Below are positions 41,332 through 48,150 of a stretch of DNA of 64,000 nt, in pieces. Position 1 is the stretch's first letter. The number at the start of each line of letters is the position of its first letter. Below the pieces are notes generated by a model. It was not told where the DNA came from. It saw only the letters and a list, made by a program, of their open reading frames with translations, and made no database searches. The DNA comes from Geothermobacter ehrlichii (GTDB lineage: Bacteria; Desulfobacterota; Desulfuromonadia; Desulfuromonadales; Geothermobacteraceae). Where the stretch lies: assembly GCF_008124615.1 (NCBI RefSeq), contig NZ_VNIB01000010.1, positions 1 through 64,000 of the forward strand. Direction: 5' to 3'. A program made the translations under genes and the position numbers.

Positions 41332-42581
41332 TCCTGTTCGTCCTCCAGATGGCGGATCAGCCGCGCCAGGGCGGTCATCGCGGTCAGTTCGCGGATGCGC
41401 CACCGGTCGCCGCCAAGCTGCAGGCGTTCGGTCTCGGTGCCCGCGGCGTGGGCCAGGGCGAGAAAGACGGTTCCCACCGGCTTGTCCTTGGTGCCGCCGT
41501 CCGGGCCGGCGATGCCGGTTACCGCCAGGCCGAGATCGGTGCCGGCGGCCCGCCGGATCCCTTCGGCCATGGCAGCGGCGCATTCGGCGCTGACCGCGCC
41601 CTGTTCGTCCAGAATGGCGGCCGGCACCCCGAGCCAGTCCTGCTTGGCGCTGTTGGCGTAGCTGACCGCGCCCCGTTCGAAAAAGGCCGAAGCGCCGGGG
41701 ATATCGGTCAGCCTGGCGGCGATCAGGCCGCCGGTGCAGGATTCGGCCAGGGCGAGGGTCTTTTTCGCCTGCCGCAGTTTTTTTGCCGCCAGTTCCGCCA
41801 GGGTCGTTTGGTCGGGAAAGAGGATGGCTCCGGCGAGGGCGGCGCGGGTCCGCTCGGCGGCCGCGGCCAGGGCCGCCGCATCGCGGCTGCGCAGCTTGAC
41901 GATGGTGACCGGAAACTCGACGCCGAATCCCAGCTCGACCAGCTCCGGCACGCCGTGCCGGCGCAGGCGGCTTTCGACCTCCGGCTCCGGCAGGCCGAAC
42001 ACGCGCAGCCGCTCTTCGCGCAGCGCCGGCGGCGCGCCGGAGCTGGCCAGCAGCCGGGGCAGCACCTCCGTCTCCAGCATCCGTTGCATCTCCCGCGGCA
42101 CGCCCGGCAGAAAGAAGAACAGGCAGCCCCGGTGTTCGAGGCAGAAGCCGGGCGCCGTCCCCAGGCCGTTGACCAGCACCTCGGCCCCCTGCGGCAGCAG
42201 CGCCTGCTTGCGGTTGGCCGCCGGCATGACGCGGTTCAGCCTCCGGAAGTGTTCGACGATCAGATTGAGGGCCTGCGGATTCTCGTCCAGGGGACGACTG
42301 AAGGCGCGGGCGGCGGCGAGGGTGGTCAGGTCGTCGTCGGTAGGGCCGAGCCCGCCGGTGACGATGACGGCCCGGAAGCGTCCGGCCAGCTGCCGCAGGG
42401 CATCGACGATATCCTCGAGCCGGTCGCCGACGGTCAGGGATGCCCGCAGCTTCAGGCCGTTTTCGGCCAGCCGTCCGGCGATCTTCCGGGTGTTGCCGTC
42501 GACGAGTTCGCCCGACAGCAGTTCGCTGCCGGTGGTCAGTACGGCGATGTCGAAGCTCTCCCTGTTCATGAACGGACTCAT
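41328..42581 (-). CDS. cinA: CinA family protein (ADP-ribose pyrophosphatase / nicotinamide-nucleotide amidase)
   Basis: The 417-residue protein has an N-terminal MoaB/CinA-like domain (about 10-175; TTGSELLSGELVDGN, VTGGLGPTDDD) and a C-terminal PncC amidase domain (about 255-417; LALAESCTGGLIAARLTDIPGAS, GIAGPDGGT). This two-domain form hydrolyses nicotinamide mononucleotide and cleaves ADP-ribose for pyridine-nucleotide salvage. The start codon is uncertain: AAGGAG lies only two bases before 42581 and 14 bases before the in-frame ATG at 42569. It lies upstream of recA by two genes, as in many bacteria. Confidence 0.95.
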   Translation of the reverse strand: MSPFMNRESFDIAVLTTGSELLSGELVDGNTRKIAGRLAENGLKLRASLTVGDRLEDIVDALRQLAGRFRAVIVTGGLGPTDDDLTTLAAARAFSRPLDENPQALNLIVEHFRRLNRVMPAANRKQALLPQGAEVLVNGLGTAPGFCLEHRGCLFFFLPGVPREMQRMLETEVLPRLLASSGAPPALREERLRVFGLPEPEVESRLRRHGVPELVELGFGVEFPVTIVKLRSRDAAALAAAAERTRAALAGAILFPDQTTLAELAAKKLRQAKKTLALAESCTGGLIAARLTDIPGASAFFERGAVSYANSAKQDWLGVPAAILDEQGAVSAECAAAMAEGIRRAAGTDLGLAVTGIAGPDGGTKDKPVGTVFLALAHAAGTETERLQLGGDRWRIRELTAMTALARLIRHLEDEQE

Positions 42582-42599
42582 ATCTCCTTCTGCTGCTGG

Positions 42600-43073
42600 T
42601 CAGGAGAAGACCAGCAGGCAGAAACGCAGGGCCAGGGCGGCGTAGATGCCGGCGGCGACGTCGTCGAGCACCACGCCGACACCGTTTTTCATCTCGCGGT
42701 CGAACCAGGATGCCGGCGGCAGCTTGGCGATGTCGAACAGCCGGAAGAAGCCGAATCCGAGCAGGGCGGCGCTCCAGCTGAAGGGGAGCAGCGCCACCGT
42801 GACCAGGTAGCCGACCAGCTCGTCGATGACGATGCGGCCGTCGTCGGCCACCCCGTAGTGGCGGCCGGCCCGTTCGCTGCAGTAGCAGGCGAGCAGCAGC
42901 AGCAGAATCCAGGCAAGGGTAAAGCCGGTCGGCGAAAGCCGGCTCAGCAGCCAGAAGAGCGGAATGCCGGCCAGGGTGCCGAAGGTGCCGGGGGCGACCG
43001 GGGCGTAGCCGAGGCCGCCGTTGGCCGCCAGCAGCAGCCACAGGCGGGGATGATCGGTGTTGTGAGCGCTCAT
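42600..43073 (-). CDS. pgpA: phosphatidylglycerophosphatase A
   Basis: PgpA dephosphorylates phosphatidylglycerophosphate to phosphatidylglycerol in the inner membrane. The 157-residue protein has the family start with GYAPVAPGTFGTLAGIPL and the metal-binding IDELVGYLVT plus the later FDIAKLPPASWFDREMKNGVGVVLDDVAAG signature, quoted here as separate parts. It has about four membrane helices. The ATG at 43073 overlaps the larC stop by 4 nt; the earlier start at 43115 would overlap larC much more and is unlikely. Confidence 0.95.
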   Translation of the reverse strand: MSAHNTDHPRLWLLLAANGGLGYAPVAPGTFGTLAGIPLFWLLSRLSPTGFTLAWILLLLLACYCSERAGRHYGVADDGRIVIDELVGYLVTVALLPFSWSAALLGFGFFRLFDIAKLPPASWFDREMKNGVGVVLDDVAAGIYAALALRFCLLVFS

Positions 43074-44260
43074 GTGTCGGTTTCCTCCCCGGCCAGCAGC
43101 TTCTCTGCGGCGCATTCGACCTGGCGGTAGACCTCGGCCAGCGGCAGACCGGTTTGCCGGGCGATGCGGCGACAGTCCTCGAATTCGGGCGACAGCCGCC
43201 TGGTGGTGCGGTCGACCTGAAAGAGCTTGACCCGGACCTCACCGAAGGGCGTTGCCACCGTCCGGATCTCTCGCGGCAGCTTCCAGCGCCGTTCGGTCCG
43301 CCAGCGGACGCCGCTGCTGGTGCCCTGGCGCAGCAGCAGGGCGGCGAGCCTTTCCCCTTCGGCCTCCGGCGCGACCAGGATGATGCCGGCGCCGGGCCGG
43401 TTCTTTTTCATCTGCAGCGGCGCAAAGGCCACGTCGAGGGCACCGTGTTCGAACAGCAGCTCCTGCAGGTAGCCGAGCCATTCCGGGCTGGCGTCGTCGA
43501 TGTGCGACTCGATGACGGTGACCCGGTCACACTCCAGTCCCGAGCTGGTCTCTTCGCCGAGCAAGCCGCGCAGCAGGTTCGGCCGGTCGGCCAGCTCCCG
43601 TCCGCCGACGCCGTAACCGGTGCGTTCGAGGCGCATGGCCGGCAGCGGCGCGAATTCCGCCAGCGCCTTGACGATGGCGGCGCCGGTGGGTGTCACCAGC
43701 TCGTGGTCGCAGTCGGCGGCGACCACCGGCACGTTTTCGAGCAGGGCGGCGGTGGCCGGGGCCGGCAGTGGCATGCGGCCGTGTTCGGTGTCGACAAAGC
43801 CGCGACTCAGCGGCAGCGGCGAGCAGACCAGCCGCTCGATTCCCAGCTGCTGCAGGGCCAGGCAGCAGCCGACGATGTCGATGATGGCGTCGACCGCCCC
43901 CACCTCGTGGAAGTGGATCGCGTCGAGGGGGACGCCGTGAATCTTGGCCTCGGTTTCCCCCAGCAGGCGAAATATGGTGCGGGCCTGTTTCCGCGCCGCC
44001 GCTGGCAGCGGTGCGTCGGCCAGCATCCGGTCGATCCGGTTCCAGCTGCGGTGCGGCTGCTCTTTTTCGACCCGGACCTCGACCCGGGTGCCGCCGATGC
44101 CGAGACGTTTTTCCCGGCGGACGTGCAGGGTCCAGCCGTCAAGTCCGAGCGCCGCGAGATCGCCGCGCAGGCGATCGGCCTCAAATCCCAGATCGACCAT
44201 CAGGCCGAGCAGCATGTCGCCGGCGATGCCGGAGAAGGTGTCGAGATAAAGCGTCTTCAT
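43070..44260 (-). CDS. larC: nickel pincer cofactor biosynthesis protein LarC
   Basis: LarC inserts nickel into the pincer cofactor of lactate racemase using CTP. The 396-residue protein is full length. The N-terminal MKTLYLDTFSGIAGDMLLG, the HFHEVGAVDAIIDIVG metal-binding segment and LVTPTGAAIV are characteristic; in Lactobacillus LarC this region is split by a frameshift into two parts, but here it is one gene. LarB is directly upstream with a 4-nt overlap. No larA or larE is in the window. Confidence 0.94.
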   Translation of the reverse strand: MKTLYLDTFSGIAGDMLLGLMVDLGFEADRLRGDLAALGLDGWTLHVRREKRLGIGGTRVEVRVEKEQPHRSWNRIDRMLADAPLPAAARKQARTIFRLLGETEAKIHGVPLDAIHFHEVGAVDAIIDIVGCCLALQQLGIERLVCSPLPLSRGFVDTEHGRMPLPAPATAALLENVPVVAADCDHELVTPTGAAIVKALAEFAPLPAMRLERTGYGVGGRELADRPNLLRGLLGEETSSGLECDRVTVIESHIDDASPEWLGYLQELLFEHGALDVAFAPLQMKKNRPGAGIILVAPEAEGERLAALLLRQGTSSGVRWRTERRWKLPREIRTVATPFGEVRVKLFQVDRTTRRLSPEFEDCRRIARQTGLPLAEVYRQVECAAEKLLAGEETDT

Positions 44261-45012
44261 TCGTCGTTCCGGCGCAGAATGCGGGCGGCGGCGAAGGCGG
44301 CGCCGAAGCCGTTGTCGATGTTGACCACGGTGATGCCGCTGGCGCAGGAGTTGAGCATGCCCAGCAACGCCGCCAGGCCGCCGAAGGCGGTGCCGTAGCC
44401 GACCGAGGTCGGTACCGCGATCACCGGGGCGGCGACCAGGCCGCCGATGACCGAGGGCAGGGCCCCCTCCATGCCTGCGACGACGATGATGGCCGCTGCC
44501 CGCTGCAGCTGGCTGGATTCCGCCAGCAGGCGATGGATGCCGGCGACGCCGACATCGACCAGTTCCTCGACCTCGAGGTCGAGCATGCGGGCGGTGATCG
44601 CCGCCTCTCTGGCCACCGGCAGGTCGGAAGTGCCGGCGCAGACGATGAGCAGCGGCCCGTAGCGGGGCCGTGGCGGCGCCTGGCCGGACAGGGTAAAGGT
44701 GCGTCCCACCGGATCGTAGTCGCCGCCGTGCCGTTGCTGCAGCCGTTTTGCCTTTTCCGGATTCAGGCGGGTGACGAGAATGTTGCGCCCCCTGGCCGTC
44801 ATGGCGGCAACGATGGCGTCGAGCTGGTCGGCGCTCTTGCTTTCGCCGAGGACGACTTCCGGCGTTCCCTGGCGCAGCTCGCGGTGATGGTCGATGCGGG
44901 CGACGCCGATATCCTCGAAGGGCAGAGCCTGCAGACGCTCGAGCAGTTCGTCGGTGGACAGGCCGCCGTCACGAAATGCCGTCAGCAGCTTTTTCAGTTC
45001 AGTCCGGTTCAT
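44257..45012 (-). CDS. larB: nickel pincer cofactor biosynthesis protein LarB
   Basis: LarB carboxylates the pyridinium ring and hydrolyses nicotinic acid adenine dinucleotide, the first step of the pincer cofactor. The 251-residue protein shows the PurE-like core LIVCAGTSDLPVAREAAITA, VDVGVAGIHRL and VVAGMEGALPSVIGGLVAAPVIAVPTSVGYG (here split for reading). It overlaps larC by 4 nt and lies 76 bp downstream of the HD-domain gene. Confidence 0.94.
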   Translation of the reverse strand: MNRTELKKLLTAFRDGGLSTDELLERLQALPFEDIGVARIDHHRELRQGTPEVVLGESKSADQLDAIVAAMTARGRNILVTRLNPEKAKRLQQRHGGDYDPVGRTFTLSGQAPPRPRYGPLLIVCAGTSDLPVAREAAITARMLDLEVEELVDVGVAGIHRLLAESSQLQRAAAIIVVAGMEGALPSVIGGLVAAPVIAVPTSVGYGTAFGGLAALLGMLNSCASGITVVNIDNGFGAAFAAARILRRNDE

Positions 45013-45088
45013 GCCAAAACTCCATAATTAGCAGGCTCGCTGTCGTTTGCCAATCCCCGCCGCAACAAATTTGCGGCGCCGGCGGAGC

Positions 45089-45655
45089 TTACAGGCCCAG
45101 TTCGGGCGCGATTTTTTGCATCGCCTGCAGGCAGAGGTCGCAGAATTCGTCCAGGGGGATGCCGGCCTGTTCGCATTCGCGGATGATCTCCCGGCTGGCG
45201 CCGGCGGCGAAGGCTTTTTCCTTGAAGCGCTTGCGCACCGACTTCGGCTTGACGCTGGCCAGTTTCCTGTCGGGATAGACCAGGGCGGTGGCGATGATCA
45301 GGCCGGTGATGGTTTCGCCCGCCGCCAGGGCGTGATGGAAGATCGTCCGTCGCCGGTCGCCATGGGCCGCTTCGTTGTGCAGGCGGATCGCCTCGACGAT
45401 TTCCGGATCGACGCCCAGCCGGTTGAGGATGGCAACGGTCTGGTGGGTGTGGCGTTCGAGATCGTCGGCCGTCTGCTCGACATCGAGATCGTGCAGAAGT
45501 CCGGCCAGTCCCCATTTTTCCTCGTCTTCGCCCAGTCGGCGGGCCAGGGCCCGCATCACCGCTTCGCTGGCCAGACAGTGCTTGATCAGGTTCGGGCTGT
45601 GAATATGCTGGTGGACCAGGTCGAGGGCCTGGTTGCGGTCAATGCCGTACGACAT
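45089..45655 (-). CDS. HD-domain (HDIG) hydrolase, 188 aa
   Basis: A small HD-superfamily protein. The metal ligands are visible as HCLASEAV (His26), GLLHDLD (H55, D56), HN in RLHNEAAHG and the last acidic residue region ETITGLI. Proteins of this type in anaerobes are often annotated as HDIG-domain hydrolases of unknown substrate. There is no GYP motif, so it is not an HD-GYP enzyme. It is upstream of larB on the same strand with a 76-bp gap. Confidence 0.88.
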   Translation of the reverse strand: MSYGIDRNQALDLVHQHIHSPNLIKHCLASEAVMRALARRLGEDEEKWGLAGLLHDLDVEQTADDLERHTHQTVAILNRLGVDPEIVEAIRLHNEAAHGDRRRTIFHHALAAGETITGLIIATALVYPDRKLASVKPKSVRKRFKEKAFAAGASREIIRECEQAGIPLDEFCDLCLQAMQKIAPELGL

Positions 45656-45725
45656 GGGTATCTCCCTCCCTTGAGAAGATGATTTGTCAGCCTAAACAAA
45701 TCATTATAGCAGGATTTCAGGTGAT

Positions 45726-46346
45726 GTGGAGGAGACGGTGAACTGCCATGTCGCCAGGGTTCTGGGGGAAAGGATTGCCGGTTGCCAGTGGACGGATGAT
45801 TTTGATGTCAATGGCGTATATGCCACTTGTCCGGTTTTCTTTTTTGAGCAATCCCGCAATTTTGGTGTAGTAAAGCATTTTATGTTTATCAGTTTTGATC
45901 GGGTGCGTGACGCTTTCGTTTGGACTGATCGGCAAGTCGCCATGAACTGTCGACGGTTGGCAGAAGGCGCCTTTACCAAGGTCGGCGCCGATCCGCTGAA
46001 CCTGACTGTGCGGGTGCGGAAAACCGGCAGCCTGGTTGCCGATATCGGCGGACGTACCGGCTGGATGACCAGCCTGGGATCCGAAACCCTGGTCAGTGAC
46101 CTGGAAGCGAAGTTCAATTACGATTTCGATATCGACGACCACCTGCTCAGCGCCGGATTTACCGGCTACCGGGGAGCGACGTTCACGATTTACGGCCGGG
46201 AACCGGAGCGCTACGGTCTTGTCATTGGGGGTGGGCTGAGTTTCCTGAGTGGAAGCGGATTCCGTTCGTCACTGCGCGTTCAGGAAGAGCTGCGGGAAGG
46301 TTGTCGCTCTTTCGCGGTCTACGGAGGCTTGCGTCTGGATTCCTGA
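45726..46346 (+). pseudogene. remnant of an autotransporter beta-barrel domain
   Basis: The C-terminal 130 residues of this frame fit the end of an autotransporter barrel (PF03797-like): the consensus-like GRTGWMTSLGS, then AKFNYDFDIDDHLLSAGFTGYRGATFTIYG, REPERYGLVIGGGLSFLS and a closing SFAVYGGLRLDS (parts). A working barrel normally ends in Phe or Tyr after such a strand; this one ends in Ser. The passenger and the first barrel strands are absent. The first 75 codons (45726-45950) are less GC-rich and unlike the barrel, with several Cys, and no signal peptide is present. I call it a decayed insertion remnant rather than a working gene. Confidence 0.6.
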
Positions 46347-46433
46347 GCCTGAAAATTCCGGACGGCATCTGCTGGATCAGCGCGTCGGTGCCCGGGGACA
46401 AACCCCGGTCACCGACGTTTTTTGACCGACCTT

Positions 46434-46793
46434 TCAGCTTCGTCTGGCCGAAGCCCGCTCGCGCAGGTCGATGACCCGCGCCGGCGTCCGTTGCTGTTTT
46501 TCCTCGGCGAGCACCTTTTCCGGGTTGTTGAAGGCGTCGTGAAATTTCTGGAAATGGTCCCAGAAGATTTCCACCATGGCGTTCATCCGCGACAGGGGGT
46601 CCTTGCAGCGGGACAGGGTGGCGTCGATGCGGAACTGCAGGCCGCGGGCCCGTTTGCGGTAGGCTTCTGGAAAGCTTTCTATCGTCTTCTCGACCAGTTC
46701 GCGACTGACCCGGTCGAATTCTTCGCTGTCGGTTTCGGCCAGATCCGTCAGGTGTTCGATGATGCCTCGGGTATCGTTGATGTCGGGAATCAT
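46434..46793 (-). CDS. DUF3135-like protein, 119 aa
   Basis: A helical soluble protein. The centre RKRARGLQFRIDATLSRCKDPLSRMNAMVEIF resembles the conserved 'RLxGLQFxID...K-P' core of DUF3135 proteins from gamma- and deltaproteobacteria; it is quoted as the key region only. The function is unknown. It is 55 bp downstream of the AbiEi-like gene on the same strand, so the two may be one transcript. It is not a convincing AbiEii-type toxin, since it lacks nucleotidyltransferase motifs. Confidence 0.6.
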   Translation of the reverse strand: MIPDINDTRGIIEHLTDLAETDSEEFDRVSRELVEKTIESFPEAYRKRARGLQFRIDATLSRCKDPLSRMNAMVEIFWDHFQKFHDAFNNPEKVLAEEKQQRTPARVIDLRERASARRS

Positions 46794-46848
46794 GTTCTGT
46801 TTTCCTCGTGCCGGTCTTTCGTGTTCCGGCTAACTCCATGAACAAATC

Positions 46849-47907
46849 TCATTCCACCGGCCTGCCCGCGAATCGCGGCGCCAGATACTCGCGAAACAGC
46901 CTTTCGGCGATCTGCGGCTGCCGCGTCGCTGTCGCCGCCATTTCGGCGTGCAGCAGCAGTGGATCGGCGAGCGGCGTCTCTTGCGGCTGCCATCCCCGCC
47001 AGGCGTCCACCCGGCCGAACCGGCGCAGCAGGTGAACCCGTCCCGCCGGGTCGGGGATCAGCTGCAGCTTGAGCATCAGCCGCAGCGGATCGCCGGCAAG
47101 GTGCAGGCTGGCCTGCTCCGGCGTTCCTTCTCTGAGCAGGAGGCAGGCTCCCAGTTCGCCGCCGATCAGCACGTCGTCCTCCAGCCCCTGCTCGCGGATC
47201 ATGTCGGGCAACCGGGCAATTCCGTCCGCCGCGACCGGTCGGCAGGGCTGGATGCCGAGCGTCGCGCGCAGGCGATCGCCGTAGCCGATTTCCCAGCGGC
47301 GGAACAGTTCGTCCGCCGCGTGCAGCTGGCGGATGCCGTTTCGTTCGACCAGATGGCCGAGCTGTTCGAGATTCTTCAGCACCGGACCGACGGCGCCCAG
47401 GGCGATGCCCGATTCGCCGGCCAGGTCGCGATAGGTCCAGGCCGCCGCCTTTGGTTGCCGCAGCAGCAGAAAGATCAGTTTCAGCCCGGCGTGCTGGAAT
47501 GCGCGTCCCGTCCGGGGCTGTCTTTCCGGCCGCTTGCGGCCGCTGACCTCGACGAACAGGGGTGGCTGCCGCAGGCTGGCGTTGCCGGCGGCGTCGACGA
47601 AATCGATACCCGAGCGGCGCAGCTTGGCGGCGACCTTTTCCGGCAGATAGTCGGTCAGCAGCAACGGTTTTTCGCCGTCGGGTTCGTTTCGCAGATGATG
47701 GATGGCCACCTCGGCGCTGGTCTCGGTCAGCCGCAGGCGGGTGAACGTCCGGTAGCTGAGGCGCCCCCAGGGGCCCTGAAGCTGCAGCCGGCCCTGCTCC
47801 TCGGACCTGTCGCTCGGGAAAAAATCGGCTTGGCACCCGTCCAGGGCCCGCAAATTGCGCAGGCAGGCTTCCAGAGTCTGTCGTTCGCTGTCGGTCAGGC
47901 GCGCCAT
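46849..47907 (-). CDS. orphan AbiEi-family antitoxin-like regulator (COG4861 type)
   Basis: A 352-residue protein matching the COG4861 group now annotated as type IV AbiEi-family antitoxin. Recognisable pieces are LLTDYLPEKVAAKLRRSGIDF (first 20 only used as guide), FVDAAGNASLRQPPLFVEVSG, AFQHAGLKLIFLLL and a winged-helix stretch TYRDLAGESGIALGAVGPVL that would bind DNA. The C-terminal half would neutralise a partner toxin. No AbiEii nucleotidyltransferase toxin is next to it: the downstream gene is DUF3135-like and the upstream is ftsK. An inverted repeat lies in its promoter region, as expected for autoregulation. Confidence 0.8.
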   Translation of the reverse strand: MARLTDSERQTLEACLRNLRALDGCQADFFPSDRSEEQGRLQLQGPWGRLSYRTFTRLRLTETSAEVAIHHLRNEPDGEKPLLLTDYLPEKVAAKLRRSGIDFVDAAGNASLRQPPLFVEVSGRKRPERQPRTGRAFQHAGLKLIFLLLRQPKAAAWTYRDLAGESGIALGAVGPVLKNLEQLGHLVERNGIRQLHAADELFRRWEIGYGDRLRATLGIQPCRPVAADGIARLPDMIREQGLEDDVLIGGELGACLLLREGTPEQASLHLAGDPLRLMLKLQLIPDPAGRVHLLRRFGRVDAWRGWQPQETPLADPLLLHAEMAATATRQPQIAERLFREYLAPRFAGRPVE

Positions 47908-47950
47908 GGTTGTCGGACTCTCCGCTGAAGTCAGGTGTTGTTCACCATTC

Positions 47951-47979
47951 TATAATGTTCATCCTCTATGAACAAGGGG
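47951..47979 (-). promoter_or_regulatory. operator/promoter of the AbiEi-like gene
   Basis: TGTTCAT (47956-47962) and ATGAACA (47968-47974) form a perfect inverted repeat. Read on the minus strand, TTGTTC and TAGAAT are 17 bp apart across it, a plausible promoter for the antitoxin-like gene. A third TGTTCA lies at about 47938-47943. AbiEi proteins commonly repress their own promoter through such repeats. Confidence 0.55.
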
Positions 47980-48010
47980 TAAAGTGTGAACGGGGGCTCA
48001 GAATTGGGAG

Positions 48011-48143
48011 GAATCAGGAATCAGGGGCGAGGGGCGAGAAGCAAGAAGCGCGAGTCGAGAGTCGCGAATCGAGGATCGAGGATCGAGGATCGAGGGTCGA
48101 GGGTCGAGGATGGAGGGACGAGGGACGAGGGACGAGGGTCGTT
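48011..48143. repeat. heptamer-phased array after ftsK, 19 units
   Basis: Nineteen consecutive 7-nt units starting with GAATCAG x2, GGGCGAG x2, then AAGCAAG, AAGCGCG, AGTCGAG, AGTCGCG, AATCGAG, GATCGAG x3, GGTCGAG x2, GATGGAG, GGACGAG x3 and GGTCGTT. The change between neighbours is often one base, as if the array grew by slippage and then drifted. It ends 7 bp from the ftsK stop (48151-48153). The G-rich strand is plus here, opposite to most other arrays. Confidence 0.95.
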
Positions 48144-48150
48144 CTCCCCG

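Noticed and set aside
48011-48143. Heptamer array considered as CRISPR
   Set aside because: Units are 7 nt, contiguous and without spacers, and no cas genes are near.
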